From assembly GCF_009738225.1 (NCBI RefSeq), contig NZ_CP018187.1, positions 1,622,501 to 1,686,500 on the forward strand: a DNA stretch of 64,000 nucleotides. The letters are read 5' to 3'. Within the stretch, counting starts at the first letter, position 1; every line of letters begins with the position of its first letter. Source of the stretch: Streptococcus salivarius. Its GTDB lineage: Bacteria; Bacillota; Bacilli; Lactobacillales; Streptococcaceae. Below are positions 22,672 through 32,136 of this stretch, one piece after another. The notes under the pieces were generated by a model. That model ran no database searches and was not told the origin of the DNA. It saw only the letters and a program-made list of their open reading frames with translations. Position numbers and translations under genes: made by a program.

Positions 22672-23232
22672 TTAAAAATCACTCAAGCGACGATGTTTAA
22701 TACTGAAGTCAAAATAAGCATTTTCCTGAAGTTTGCGGAATATTTCTCTGTAGGCTTCTTCGTCAAAGTGATCTCCACGATAGAGAATCTCAAAACTCAA
22801 GCCCTCATATTCCAAGAAAGCATTGGACGTCTTGAAACCATTACGCTTATAGAAATCCCAACGTGCCTCACGTTGCTCAGGATTGTCATTTGGTTCATCC
22901 AAGCGCTCTACTTCCAAGACCATAGACCGAGATGGTCCATAAAAGTCCACCAATTTATCAATAATCTCACTTCCGTAGCCATGACTCCGCATTTGAGGAA
23001 CGATGGCAAAGAAACTCACATAAAAAACTTTGGCATTGTAGAGAACTGAGGCAAACCCAACAAAATCATCCTCGTCATAAAAGGCAAAGAAATGATAATC
23101 ATCACGACCATCCAATTGTAAAAACTCACTTAATGGAATACGTTCTTCTTCTGGAAAAGCCTCGTTGTTTAAGCGCTCTACCCTATCTAATTCTGGAAAC
23201 TCCTTAGTAATTAATTGGCTGCGTAAACCCAT
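22672..23232 (-). CDS. GNAT-family N-acetyltransferase
   Basis: A 186-residue protein of the GNAT fold, with acceptor-side motif FVGFASVLYNAKVFYVSFFAI and the acetyl-CoA loop VPQMRSHGYGSEIIDKL (Q/RxxGxG/A pattern). The C-terminal RWDFYKRNGFKTSNAF is typical of motif B. The start at 23232 was chosen because an AGGGGGG RBS lies seven bases upstream and because a promoter (TTGCAC, 16-base spacer, TATAAT, 23270-23297) sits between it and the longer possible start at 23304. The substrate is not known; small molecules or protein N-termini are possible. Single-gene transcript. Confidence 0.85.
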   Translation of the reverse strand: MGLRSQLITKEFPELDRVERLNNEAFPEEERIPLSEFLQLDGRDDYHFFAFYDEDDFVGFASVLYNAKVFYVSFFAIVPQMRSHGYGSEIIDKLVDFYGPSRSMVLEVERLDEPNDNPEQREARWDFYKRNGFKTSNAFLEYEGLSFEILYRGDHFDEEAYREIFRKLQENAYFDFSIKHRRLSDF

Positions 23233-23269
23233 GTATTTCCCCCCTTTTTGATGCTTATACCTATAGGTT

Positions 23270-23297
23270 ATTATAACACCTTGATAAGCAAGTGCAA
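23270..23297 (-). promoter_or_regulatory. Promoter of the GNAT gene
   Basis: Minus-strand TTGCAC (23292-23297), 16-base spacer, TATAAT (23270-23275). It decides the start codon, since a start at 23304 would lie upstream of it. Confidence 0.65.
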
Positions 23298-23390
23298 GTT
23301 TCAAGAGCTAAGATAGATCTGCAGATAAACTTCTCCTGCCAATTATAAATGCTCTTTGGCTGTCTATGACACCCCTCTTCTAAAAAAAAT

Positions 23391-23429
23391 AAAAAGACAA
23401 CGACCATTTCTAGCCGTTATCTTTTTTTG
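23391..23429 (-). terminator. Terminator of glgP
   Basis: AAAAAGACAACG (23391-23402) pairs with CGTTATCTTTTT (from 23415) with one mismatch, and the minus-strand continuation is rich in T. Confidence 0.7.
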
Positions 23430-23447
23430 TGATTCATGAGCTAACGC

Positions 23448-25853
23448 TTATTTTTTCAATTCCCAAATTTCTTTTGCATATTCTGTAATTGTATCATCAG
23501 AAGTGAACTTATGAGATTTAGCAATATTTGCCAAGCTCATACGTGCCCACTTGTCATGATCACGATAAAGCGCATCGATTTTCTCTTGAGCTTCTACATA
23601 AGCGGCGAAGTCTTCCAAGAGGAAGTACTCATCGTTGTGGGTGATGAGGGCTTCATAGATTTCAGTACCTTCAGCTTGAGCATTTGGAATCGTACCGTTA
23701 ACAAAGGTATCAACGACACGACGAACGACTGGGTTATTCTCATAAACTGCACGAGAGTAGTAATCGTGACGTGCATAGTGTTCATAAACTTCGTCCTTGT
23801 CCATACCGAAGATGACAATATTCTCATCGCCTACTTCGTCCTTGATTTCGATGTTGGCACCGTCAAGTGTTGCCAAGGTAATAGCACCAGTCATCATGAA
23901 TTTCATGTTTGATGTACCAGATGCTTCTTTAGAAGCCAATGAGATTTGCTCAGAAACATCAGCTGCTGGAATGATAAGTTCCGCAAGACTGACACGGTAG
24001 TTTTCTAGGAAGACAACTTTAAGTTTTCCTTGAAGGCTTTCATCATTGTTAACAAGGTTGGCAACTTCGTTGATGAGTTTAATAACTGATTTTGCGAAGT
24101 GATAACCAGGCGCAGCTTTGGCACCAAAGATAAATACACGAGGTACCATGTCTTTATCTGGATTATCTTTAAGGTCCCAATAAAGTTTGATGATATGAAG
24201 AAGGTTAAGCAATTGACGTTTGTAAGCGTGAAGACGTTTCACTTGAACATCAAAGATAGCATCAGTAGACACTTCTACGCCTGTTGTTTCCTTGATGTAG
24301 TCTGCCAAACGTTGTTTAGCAGTTTTCTTAACTTGATAGAACTGGTTCAAGACTTCCTTGTCATCCAAGTAGGTTGTAAGATTTTCAAGCTCATGGATGT
24401 TGTTACGCCAACCGTTACCAATCACGTCATCAATTGCTGCTGAAAGTTCAGGAGCTGCAATTTGTGTCCAACGACGTTGAACGATACCATTTGTCTTGTT
24501 ATTGAATTTTTCAGGATAAATAGTATAGAAGTCGTGAAGGGTATCTTCTTTAAGAAGTTCTGTGTGGAGTTTGGCAACCCCGTTGACTGAGTGACCACCA
24601 ATAATCGCCAAGTTAGCCATATGCACTTGGTTATCCTTCACGATACGAGTGCGTTCGATAACATCTGCAGCAACACCACGTCCAGCCATTTCAGCTACAT
24701 AACGGTTGTCGATTTCCAAGATGATTTGGTAAACACGTGGAAGAACACGTTTAAAGAGCTGTTGATCCCATTTTTCAAGAGCTTCTTGAAGGATTGTGTG
24801 GTTAGTGTAGCTCATGGTCTTAACAGTCGCATTCCAAGCATCTTCCCATGAAAGACCGTATTCATCAAGGAGGAGACGCATGAATTCAGCTGGTGCAACC
24901 GCAGGGTGAGTATCATTGATGTGAACAGATACCTTTTCGTGGATATCTTTCAATGGCAAGCCCATCTTGAGGTATGATTTGATAATGGTTTGGAGACCTG
25001 CACTTGTCATGAAGTATTCCTGAACCAAACGCAATTCTTTACCTTCAATCGTTGTATCATCTGGATAAAGAATGGCTGTAATATCTTTCACACGACGGCG
25101 AGCTTCCAAAGTTGTGTAATCCAATTCGTATTCTTCAGGAATTTCTACATCCCAAAGACGAAGGTTGTTAATCACACCATTTTGATAACCGATTTGTGGC
25201 ACATCGTAAGGCACAGCACGAAGAACTTGAGCATTCTTATAAGTTGGAACAAAACGACCATCTTCGTCACTTTCAAGGACAACATCACCAAAGAGTTTTA
25301 CATAGACAATATCATGGTCTTTACGCGTTTCCCAAACATTTCCTGTTGAACCAAACCAACCATCTGGTAGCTCTACTTGGTAACCATCAACAATACGTTG
25401 TTTGAAAAGTCCGTAACGGTAACGAAGACCATTACCAAAACCTGGATAACCAGTAGTTGCAAGCGAATCCATGAAGGCAGCAGCCAAACGACCAAGACCG
25501 CCGTTACCAAGTGCCATATCATGCTCAGCTTCTACTACTTCACGGAAGTCGATGTCAAGTTCTGCGAAACCTTCTTTAACAAGGTCAAGAATACCAAGGT
25601 TGAGGAGGTTAGTTTCCAACATACGACCTGGAAGGAATTCGATTGAGAAGTAGAAAGCAATCTTTTCTTGATTGTCTGAAAGCGCATGGTTACGTTCAAT
25701 CCATGTGTCAGTGTAATACTTACGAATCAAACCAGCCAAGGCTGTGAAAATTTCAGTTGGTGTAGCCTTAGCCACTTTAATCAACTGCTCATGATGGAGC
25801 GTGTCTTTAAAATCACGGATAAATTGTTCTTTTGTTAAATTTTCGACTTGCAT
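23448..25853 (-). CDS. glgP: Glycogen/maltodextrin phosphorylase
   Basis: An 801-residue GT35 phosphorylase that removes glucose-1-phosphate from the non-reducing ends of glycogen. Visible motifs are EHDMALGNGGLGRLAAAFMDSLATTG near residue 110 and the pyridoxal-phosphate region EASGTSNMKFMMTGAITLATLDGANIEI near residue 640, whose Lys binds PLP (quoted as two overlapping family motifs). Full length for the family. RBS AAAGG lies before the ATG. It follows glgA after a 343-base gap that carries its own promoters and a cre-like operator, so it can be expressed apart from the biosynthetic genes. A maltodextrin (MalP) role is possible; the glg context favours GlgP. Confidence 0.95.
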   Translation of the reverse strand: MQVENLTKEQFIRDFKDTLHHEQLIKVAKATPTEIFTALAGLIRKYYTDTWIERNHALSDNQEKIAFYFSIEFLPGRMLETNLLNLGILDLVKEGFAELDIDFREVVEAEHDMALGNGGLGRLAAAFMDSLATTGYPGFGNGLRYRYGLFKQRIVDGYQVELPDGWFGSTGNVWETRKDHDIVYVKLFGDVVLESDEDGRFVPTYKNAQVLRAVPYDVPQIGYQNGVINNLRLWDVEIPEEYELDYTTLEARRRVKDITAILYPDDTTIEGKELRLVQEYFMTSAGLQTIIKSYLKMGLPLKDIHEKVSVHINDTHPAVAPAEFMRLLLDEYGLSWEDAWNATVKTMSYTNHTILQEALEKWDQQLFKRVLPRVYQIILEIDNRYVAEMAGRGVAADVIERTRIVKDNQVHMANLAIIGGHSVNGVAKLHTELLKEDTLHDFYTIYPEKFNNKTNGIVQRRWTQIAAPELSAAIDDVIGNGWRNNIHELENLTTYLDDKEVLNQFYQVKKTAKQRLADYIKETTGVEVSTDAIFDVQVKRLHAYKRQLLNLLHIIKLYWDLKDNPDKDMVPRVFIFGAKAAPGYHFAKSVIKLINEVANLVNNDESLQGKLKVVFLENYRVSLAELIIPAADVSEQISLASKEASGTSNMKFMMTGAITLATLDGANIEIKDEVGDENIVIFGMDKDEVYEHYARHDYYSRAVYENNPVVRRVVDTFVNGTIPNAQAEGTEIYEALITHNDEYFLLEDFAAYVEAQEKIDALYRDHDKWARMSLANIAKSHKFTSDDTITEYAKEIWELKK

Positions 25854-26020
25854 AGAAATCCTTTCTTATACTTCTATACCTTTGATACACATCTTATAGA
25901 GTGAATATTCAGATAAGAGGGAATTGGAAATTTTCCTCAAACTTCCAAACCTTGCCAATCAAGATTCGAAACAGATATTTCAAAATCTTTATTTACAAAA
26001 CTGTCAAAACAGTCAGGTTT

Positions 26021-26154
26021 ATTATAACATGATTAGAGTTAGTCTTCTATTCAGATTTTTAGATATCTTCTCTTTCATTGCTTTATCAGCAAGATTGAGA
26101 GATGCTATCCTGACTTTTGTCAAGATTATATAGAAGCGTTTTCAAACGCTTTAC
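26021..26154 (-). promoter_or_regulatory. glgP promoter region with cre-like palindrome
   Basis: Two promoter candidates on the minus strand: TATAAT at 26126-26131, and TGTTATAAT (extended -10) at 26021-26026. A perfect 8-bp palindrome, AAGCGTTT-TC-AAACGCTT (about 26135-26152), covers the -35/spacer of the first. Read as TTGAAAACGCTTCTA it fits the streptococcal cre consensus WTGNAANCGNWNNCW at all but one fixed position. CcpA control is inferred; a LacI-type sugar regulator is an alternative. Confidence 0.55.
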
Positions 26155-26159
26155 ACGAA

Positions 26160-26190
26160 GATAACTTTTCCCTTGCGAGAAAAGTTATCT
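26160..26190 (-). terminator. Hairpin after glgA, possibly a weak terminator
   Basis: GATAACTTTTC / GAAAAGTTATC stem just after the glgA stop codon. The minus-strand continuation is only moderately T-rich (TTATCTTCG), so readthrough into glgP is likely. Confidence 0.45.
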
Positions 26191-26196
26191 TTGCAA

Positions 26197-27627
26197 TTAT
26201 ACTAATTGTTTGTACAAATCAACATATGCCAAACTTGCTGTATCCCATGAGAAGTCACGTGTCATAGCATTGTGCTGGAGTTGTTTCCAAGCATCAGCAT
26301 TGTTTTCGTAAACATCGAGAGCTTTTTCAAGGGTTTGAACCATCCAGTAACCTGAGAAGTTACCAAATGAGAATCCTGTACCTGAGCCTGTCACAGGGTT
26401 GTATGGTTCAACAGTATCACGAAGACCACCAACCTCGCTAACCACTGGCAAGGTACCATAGCGCATAGACATCATTTGAGAGAGGCCACATGGTTCAAAG
26501 GCTGAAGGCATAAGGAAAATGTCACAACCAGCATAAATTTGTTGAGCCAACTCTAGGTTGAAGGTAATGTTGGCAGACATTTTTTCTGGGTAAGCGTGAC
26601 CGAACCAAGAGAAAGAGTTCTCATAGTCGCTGTAACCAGTACCCAAAAGAACAATCTGAACATCATGTTGCAAGATGTTGTGAAGTTCGTTGACAACCAA
26701 ATCGAAACCTTTTTGGTCAGTCAAACGTGACACAATACCAATCAATGGAACGTCTTCGCGAACTGGGAGACCAACACGTTCTTGAAGAGCTGCCTTGTCT
26801 TTGGCCTTACCTGACAAATCATCCACTGAGAAGTGGTAAGGAATGTGAGTATCTGTTTCTGGATCAAGGAGGTCCGTATCGATACCATTAACAATACCAG
26901 ACAACTTACCAGATTCCATGCGCATGATTTGATCAAGACCTTTACCAAATTCAGGTGTTTGAATTTCACCAGCATAAGATGGAGAAACTGTTGTTACACG
27001 ATCTGCATAAAGAACGGCTGCTTTCATCCAGTTGAGGCAGTCATTCCAACGGAGCGTACCGTCTGCATAACGCTCGTAACCAACACCGAAGATTTCCCAA
27101 AGCATACCACTGTCAAATTGACCTTGGAACTCAATATTATGGATAGTGAAGACTGTTCTAATACCTTGGTAAGCTTGAATCCAATGGTATTTTTCCTTAA
27201 GAAGGAATGGAATCATGGCTGTGTGGTAGTCATGAACATGGAGAATATCTGGAATAAAGTCCACTTTTTCCATCAACTCAAGGGCAGCCATTTGGAAGAA
27301 GCCAAAACGCTCACCATCATCCCACTCACCGTATACCGTACCGCGGTTGAAATACTGCTCATTATCAATGAAGAAGAAGGTCACACCATCACGGACAATT
27401 TTCTTGATGCCGACATATTGACGACGCCAACCAACATTTGTATAGAAGAAGCTAAGGTCTTCAACCTGATCGCCAAATTTAGCCGAAACCACATCATAAT
27501 ATGGGAGAATTACGGCAACCTCGTGACCATTTTTGACTAGAGATTTAGGAAGAGCACCGATAACGTCACCCAAACCACCAGTTTTAGCGAAAGGTGCACC
27601 CTCTGCTGCTACAAATAAAATTTTCAT
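26197..27627 (-). CDS. glgA: Glycogen synthase (ADP-glucose)
   Basis: A 476-residue GT5 enzyme that adds glucose from ADP-glucose to a growing alpha-1,4-glucan. The N-terminus [20 protein letters not shown] contains the KTGGL ADP-glucose binding motif. [16 protein letters not shown] marks the second Rossmann domain and [15 protein letters not shown] is the C-terminal glycosyltransferase signature. Its ATG overlaps the glgD stop by four bases (ATGA), so translation is coupled. Last gene of glgBCDA before the glgP promoter region. Confidence 0.96.
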   Translation of the reverse strand: MKILFVAAEGAPFAKTGGLGDVIGALPKSLVKNGHEVAVILPYYDVVSAKFGDQVEDLSFFYTNVGWRRQYVGIKKIVRDGVTFFFIDNEQYFNRGTVYGEWDDGERFGFFQMAALELMEKVDFIPDILHVHDYHTAMIPFLLKEKYHWIQAYQGIRTVFTIHNIEFQGQFDSGMLWEIFGVGYERYADGTLRWNDCLNWMKAAVLYADRVTTVSPSYAGEIQTPEFGKGLDQIMRMESGKLSGIVNGIDTDLLDPETDTHIPYHFSVDDLSGKAKDKAALQERVGLPVREDVPLIGIVSRLTDQKGFDLVVNELHNILQHDVQIVLLGTGYSDYENSFSWFGHAYPEKMSANITFNLELAQQIYAGCDIFLMPSAFEPCGLSQMMSMRYGTLPVVSEVGGLRDTVEPYNPVTGSGTGFSFGNFSGYWMVQTLEKALDVYENNADAWKQLQHNAMTRDFSWDTASLAYVDLYKQLV

Positions 27628-28760
27628 CGTACAATATCCTCTGTTACAACGCTACCTTTTTTGATGATAACTGGGTTGTTTTCTGTACCGCGAACCGTAA
27701 CACCTTCAGCGATTTCAACACCTTTATCCACAATAGCATATTCAACTGTTGCGCCTTTAGCAACTTTAACACGTGGGAAGATAATTGAATGGCTAACACT
27801 AGAACCTTCAGAAAAGTCAACATTACGTGAAATCATTGAGTTCTCAACTTTACCTCGAACAATCGAACCAGATGCAAATTGTGAAAGCTTAACTTCAGAA
27901 GAGTCTGCATAGTATGTTGGCTCTTCATTTTTAACTTTTGTATAAACTTTTTGGTTTGGTGCAAAAAGTTTATAGAATTTTTGTGATTCCAGCATATCCA
28001 AGTTAGCATCAAAGTACGCTTTTACTGAGTGGATATTTGAAAGGTAACCAGTGTACTCGTAAGCAAAAGCATTTTCAGCAACTGCCAAATCACGAAGTAC
28101 ATAACGAAGCTTACGAGGTTCTTCTTTAGCTGCTTCTTCTTCCAATTTTTCAATCAAGAATGGTGTATCCACAACAAAGATGTCTGTAGACATATTGTAA
28201 ACTTCTTTATCGCCACCCTGGAAGAGCTCATGGCCAAGCACTTTGTCAGAGTCATCAATTTCTAAAACGCTGTTTACATCTGAAATGAGTTCTTTAGGAA
28301 GTTTTTTGTAGACCACAGTAACTTTTGGTTTTGTTGTATTGTGAAGGTGGAAAACTTGGTTAAGATCAATGTTGACCAAAACATCACTGTTAAGAGCTAC
28401 AGTCTGATCTGAGCCTGAACGTTTAAGGTAAGTCAAAATTTGACGATAGTATTCCTCATCAACAGTTGAGCTTTCAACAGGAGTATTGTAAATACCAAGG
28501 TAGTAGTGACTGAGAAGAGTAGACAAGCCCCACTCACGACCTGAACGAATATGGTCGAAGACAGAACTGATGTTTTCGTTTTGGAAGATTCCGAAGACGC
28601 TACGGATACCAGCATTAGCCAAGTTAGACAACGGGAAGTCGATGAGGCGATATTTTCCGCCAAATGGTAGGCTGGCAATAGGACGGTGCTCAGTCAAACC
28701 ACCCATGTCATGGAATCCTACGGTATTTCCTAGAATTGCAGAATATTTATCAATCTTCAT
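27624..28760 (-). CDS. glgD: Glucose-1-phosphate adenylyltransferase, GlgD subunit
   Basis: A 378-residue nucleotidyltransferase-like protein with a left-handed beta-helix C-terminus (hexad repeats such as [38 protein letters not shown] read in pieces). Compared with GlgC it lacks the usual N-terminal GGxGxRL pyrophosphorylase loop (here [19 protein letters not shown]), so it is probably the regulatory partner. In Bacillus and Streptococcus GlgC and GlgD form a heteromeric ADP-glucose pyrophosphorylase. It overlaps glgC by 11 bases and glgA by 4. Confidence 0.93.
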   Translation of the reverse strand: MKIDKYSAILGNTVGFHDMGGLTEHRPIASLPFGGKYRLIDFPLSNLANAGIRSVFGIFQNENISSVFDHIRSGREWGLSTLLSHYYLGIYNTPVESSTVDEEYYRQILTYLKRSGSDQTVALNSDVLVNIDLNQVFHLHNTTKPKVTVVYKKLPKELISDVNSVLEIDDSDKVLGHELFQGGDKEVYNMSTDIFVVDTPFLIEKLEEEAAKEEPRKLRYVLRDLAVAENAFAYEYTGYLSNIHSVKAYFDANLDMLESQKFYKLFAPNQKVYTKVKNEEPTYYADSSEVKLSQFASGSIVRGKVENSMISRNVDFSEGSSVSHSIIFPRVKVAKGATVEYAIVDKGVEIAEGVTVRGTENNPVIIKKGSVVTEDIVR

Positions 28761-29892
28761 CTTTTGGTACCCCCACTACTTCATTGTATCCTACGACTTG
28801 CACTTCTTCTGTACCGTCAATTTCCACACCATCGGAAATGTGTGCACCTTCACCGATAATAGCTCGTTTAATTTTTGCACCTTTACCAATAATTGCACCA
28901 CTCATAATCACTGAATCTTCAACGACTGCCCCTTCACGAATTTGTGTATTTGTTGCAAGCACAGAATGTTTAACAGTTCCATCAACCAAACATCCATCAA
29001 CAACGAGTGAATCTTCAACATGAGCATTCTCACCAAAGAAGTTTGGTGGAGCAATCACGTTACGTGAGTAAATTTTCCATTGACGGTTACGACTATCCAG
29101 GGCATTTTCAGGAGAAATGTACTCCATATTTGCTTCCCAAAGGGATTCGATAGTACCTACGTCTTTCCAATAGCCTTCAAATTCATAAGCAAAGACGCTT
29201 TCACCTGTTTCAAGATAAGCTGGGATAACGTTCTTACCAAAGTCTGACATATCAACTGAACTCTTTTCAGCTGATACTAACATATTGCGAAGACGTTTCC
29301 AATCAAAGATGTAAATACCCATTGATGCTTTCGTAGATTTAGGGTTTTCAGGTTTTTCTTCGAACTCAACAATACGGTTATTAGCATCAGTGTTCATGAT
29401 ACCGAAACGGCTAGCTTCTTTAAGTGGCACATCAAGAACGGCGACAGTAAGACTTGCGTTGTTATCTTTGTGAGATTGGAGCATATCATCATAGTCCATC
29501 TTGTAAATATGGTCACCAGACAAAATCAAAACATATTCAGGATTGATGCTATCGATATACTCAATGTTTTGATAAATAGCGTGGCTGGTACCTTCAAACC
29601 AACGATTACCTTCGCTAGCTGAGTAAGGTTGAAGAATTGATACACCAGAGTTAACACCATCCAATCCCCAACTTGAACCATTACCGATATGATTGTTCAA
29701 AGCAAGTGGTTGATACTGTGTAATGACACCTACATTGTTAATTCCTGAATTGGCACAGTTTGACAAACCAAAGTCAATGATACGGTAGCGTCCACCAAAC
29801 TGAACAGCTGGTTTGGCAATACTTTGGGTCAATTTTCCAAGACGAGTTCCTTGCCCACCAGCAAGGATCAAAGCCAACATTTCATTTTTCAT
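28750..29892 (-). CDS. glgC: Glucose-1-phosphate adenylyltransferase, catalytic subunit
   Basis: A 380-residue enzyme forming ADP-glucose and pyrophosphate from ATP and glucose-1-phosphate, the committed step of glycogen synthesis. The nucleotidyltransferase loop [15 protein letters not shown] is at residues 8-22, [14 protein letters not shown] near 125 and [10 protein letters not shown] near 180. The C-terminus is a left-handed beta-helix with hexad repeats. GAGGGGGA precedes the ATG. It is separated from glgB by 190 bases that contain two small hairpins (29921-29936, 29943-29960) but no terminator. Confidence 0.96.
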   Translation of the reverse strand: MKNEMLALILAGGQGTRLGKLTQSIAKPAVQFGGRYRIIDFGLSNCANSGINNVGVITQYQPLALNNHIGNGSSWGLDGVNSGVSILQPYSASEGNRWFEGTSHAIYQNIEYIDSINPEYVLILSGDHIYKMDYDDMLQSHKDNNASLTVAVLDVPLKEASRFGIMNTDANNRIVEFEEKPENPKSTKASMGIYIFDWKRLRNMLVSAEKSSVDMSDFGKNVIPAYLETGESVFAYEFEGYWKDVGTIESLWEANMEYISPENALDSRNRQWKIYSRNVIAPPNFFGENAHVEDSLVVDGCLVDGTVKHSVLATNTQIREGAVVEDSVIMSGAIIGKGAKIKRAIIGEGAHISDGVEIDGTEEVQVVGYNEVVGVPKDED

Positions 29893-30082
29893 GAATAGTC
29901 CCCCTCATGATTTTTAGTTTCATCCTCAAAAGGATGTTAGACAATCAGCCGAAACTGATTATGACAATTAAAGTAAGTTTCTCAGTGTGGCAATAGTTTG
30001 GGCGTCAGAAAGCTTCTTTCAACCGTGACTTTCTTGCTATCATCCCTGAAAAACAAATCGTGTACACGTTTAATTCTACCCT

Positions 30083-31963
30083 TTATTTCAAGCGACGTTT
30101 AACACGCCAGATACTTGCTCCAAGAGCTGGCAATGTGAAGCTAAGGGTATTTTCATAATCCTTCCACTTCGCCTTTTGGGTACGAGTTTCAGGATTTCCT
30201 TCTTTCCAGACACCACCGAATTCTTCCATCTCAGTGTTAAGTACTTCTTGATAAATACCAGCGACTGGCAATCCAATAGTGAAGTCTTGACGTTCCACTG
30301 GAGCTAGGTTGAAGACACAGACAAGGAAGTCACCCTTATCGCCTTTGTCATCCTTACGAATGAAGGAAAGCACACTTTCAGCACGGTTATCCGCATCGAT
30401 AATTTCAATACCATCGTAAGAATCATCAATCTGCCAGAGAGATTTATGGTCCTTGTAGAAACCATTCATATGGCTAGTGAAGGCCTGCATCTTCTGGTTC
30501 ATCTCATCTTCAAGATTTCCCCATTCGAGTTGATAATCAAACTTCCACTCCAAGAATTGACCAAACTCAGAACCCATAAAGAGCAATTTCTTACCTGGGT
30601 GACAGAGTTGGTAAGCATAGAGGTTACGAAGACCAGCAAATTGATTATAGCGGTCACCCCACATCTTATGCATCATGCTCTTCTTACCATGAACCACTTC
30701 ATCATGTGAGAAAGGTAGAACATAGTTTTCATTGAAGCAATACATGAAACTGAAGGTCATCAGATTGAAGTCATACTGACGGTAAACTGGATCTTCTGCG
30801 TAGAATTTGAGGATATCGTTCATCCAACCCATATTCCATTTGAAGTCGAAACCTAGACCACCTTCTTCAATCGGTTGGGTGATTGGCGTTGCTGCAGTTG
30901 ATTCTTCCGCAACCATCATAACATCTGGATAGCGTTTTTTAATTTCACGATTGAGTTTTTGAAGGAAGCCGTAGCCTTCCAAGTTACGATTTCCACCGTC
31001 CTTGTTAGGCATCCATGGACCTTCATCATAGTCCAAATAGAGCATGTTAGATACTGCATCCACTCGGATACCATCGATATGATAATTTTCAATCCAGTAA
31101 AGAGCACTTGAAATAAGGAAAGACTGAACTTGATTTTTTCCTAAGTCAAAGTTAAGTGCGCCCCAACGATAGTTATGAGCTCGATCATGATCCTGATATT
31201 CGAAAGTTGGTGTACCATCGAAGTAGGCCAAAGCATCGTCATTCTGTGTATAGTGACCTGGGACCCAGTCTACCAAGACACCGATATTATTCTGGTGACA
31301 TGCTTCTACGAAATCTTGAAATTCTTCTGGTGTGCCATAGGTATGCTCAAAAGCAAAGTAACCCATAAGCTGGTAACCCCAACTCATCCCAAGAGGATGA
31401 GCCATGAGTGGCATGAATTCCACGTGAGTATAGTTCATCTCAACCAAATATGGAATCAACTCTTCTTTCAATTCTTTGAAAGTATAAGGTTGACCATCCT
31501 CTTTTAGTTTCCAAGATGATGCATGAGCTTCATAGATATTAACCGGACGTTTTTGGAAACCAAAGCGTTTACGACGACCCATCCAAAGGCCATCCTTCCA
31601 CTTCTTAGTTTTCTTCTTACGAATCACAGCTCCTGTTCCAGGACGAGGCTCTAAGTAAGTCGCAAAAGGATCCATCTTTTCGACGACTTGACCTCCCTTA
31701 CGTTTCACCAAGAACTTATAGAGTTGTCCTTCCTCTGGGAGAGCTGAAGTCGCCTCCCAAACACCGATATGGTTTTTGGTCATATCCAGAGGTTCATCAA
31801 ACCAACCTGTGAAATCTCCAATTACCTGAATCTGCTCAGCATGAGGGGCCCACACACGGAAGATAAAACCTTCTTCTCCCTCTAATTCATGCACACCCAA
31901 ATAATTCTGAAGGTGGAAGTTCTCACCTGTTCCAAATGTGTACATGGCTTCATCGAGATTCAT
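30083..31963 (-). CDS. glgB: 1,4-alpha-glucan branching enzyme
   Basis: A 626-residue GH13 enzyme that introduces alpha-1,6 branches into glycogen. An N-terminal CBM48 domain ([19 protein letters not shown]) is followed by the catalytic barrel: DWVPGHY (region I), [12 protein letters not shown] (region II with the nucleophile Asp), MMVAEEST (region III with the acid Glu) and [11 protein letters not shown] (region IV). It is the first gene of glgBCDA. AAGGAGTGATGGT precedes the ATG. The promoter with an overlapping cre site lies at the 3' end of pulA, so the operon has its own carbon-regulated start. Confidence 0.96.
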   Translation of the reverse strand: MNLDEAMYTFGTGENFHLQNYLGVHELEGEEGFIFRVWAPHAEQIQVIGDFTGWFDEPLDMTKNHIGVWEATSALPEEGQLYKFLVKRKGGQVVEKMDPFATYLEPRPGTGAVIRKKKTKKWKDGLWMGRRKRFGFQKRPVNIYEAHASSWKLKEDGQPYTFKELKEELIPYLVEMNYTHVEFMPLMAHPLGMSWGYQLMGYFAFEHTYGTPEEFQDFVEACHQNNIGVLVDWVPGHYTQNDDALAYFDGTPTFEYQDHDRAHNYRWGALNFDLGKNQVQSFLISSALYWIENYHIDGIRVDAVSNMLYLDYDEGPWMPNKDGGNRNLEGYGFLQKLNREIKKRYPDVMMVAEESTAATPITQPIEEGGLGFDFKWNMGWMNDILKFYAEDPVYRQYDFNLMTFSFMYCFNENYVLPFSHDEVVHGKKSMMHKMWGDRYNQFAGLRNLYAYQLCHPGKKLLFMGSEFGQFLEWKFDYQLEWGNLEDEMNQKMQAFTSHMNGFYKDHKSLWQIDDSYDGIEIIDADNRAESVLSFIRKDDKGDKGDFLVCVFNLAPVERQDFTIGLPVAGIYQEVLNTEMEEFGGVWKEGNPETRTQKAKWKDYENTLSFTLPALGASIWRVKRRLK

Positions 31964-31988
31964 ACCATCACTCCTTTCTTAAACTAGC

Positions 31989-32010
31989 CTTGATAGTTCT
32001 AACTATCAAG
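31989..32010 (-). other. Perfect hairpin just upstream of the glgB ribosome binding site
   Basis: CTTGATAGTT (31989-31998) and AACTATCAAG (32001-32010) form a perfect 10-bp inverted repeat in the glgB leader. No T-run follows on the minus strand, so it is not a terminator; it may affect mRNA stability or translation. Confidence 0.55.
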
Positions 32011-32090
32011 AAATTAAAACATTGAAATATATGTAAATACACTAGAAAACCCTTCAGACCGATAGGGCTTACAAGTAAACAAAACCACTT

Positions 32091-32136
32091 ATGTAAGCGT
32101 TTACTGTATTATAACATTTTTTGACATTCTTGTCAG
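32091..32136 (-). promoter_or_regulatory. glgBCDA promoter with overlapping cre site
   Basis: Minus-strand CTGACA (32131-32136), 17-base spacer, TATAAT (32108-32113). ATGTAAGCGTTTACT (plus, 32091-32105) fits the cre consensus WTGNAANCGNWNNCW completely and lies over the predicted transcription start, a position expected to cause CcpA repression. The -35 overlaps the last codons of pulA. Confidence 0.75.
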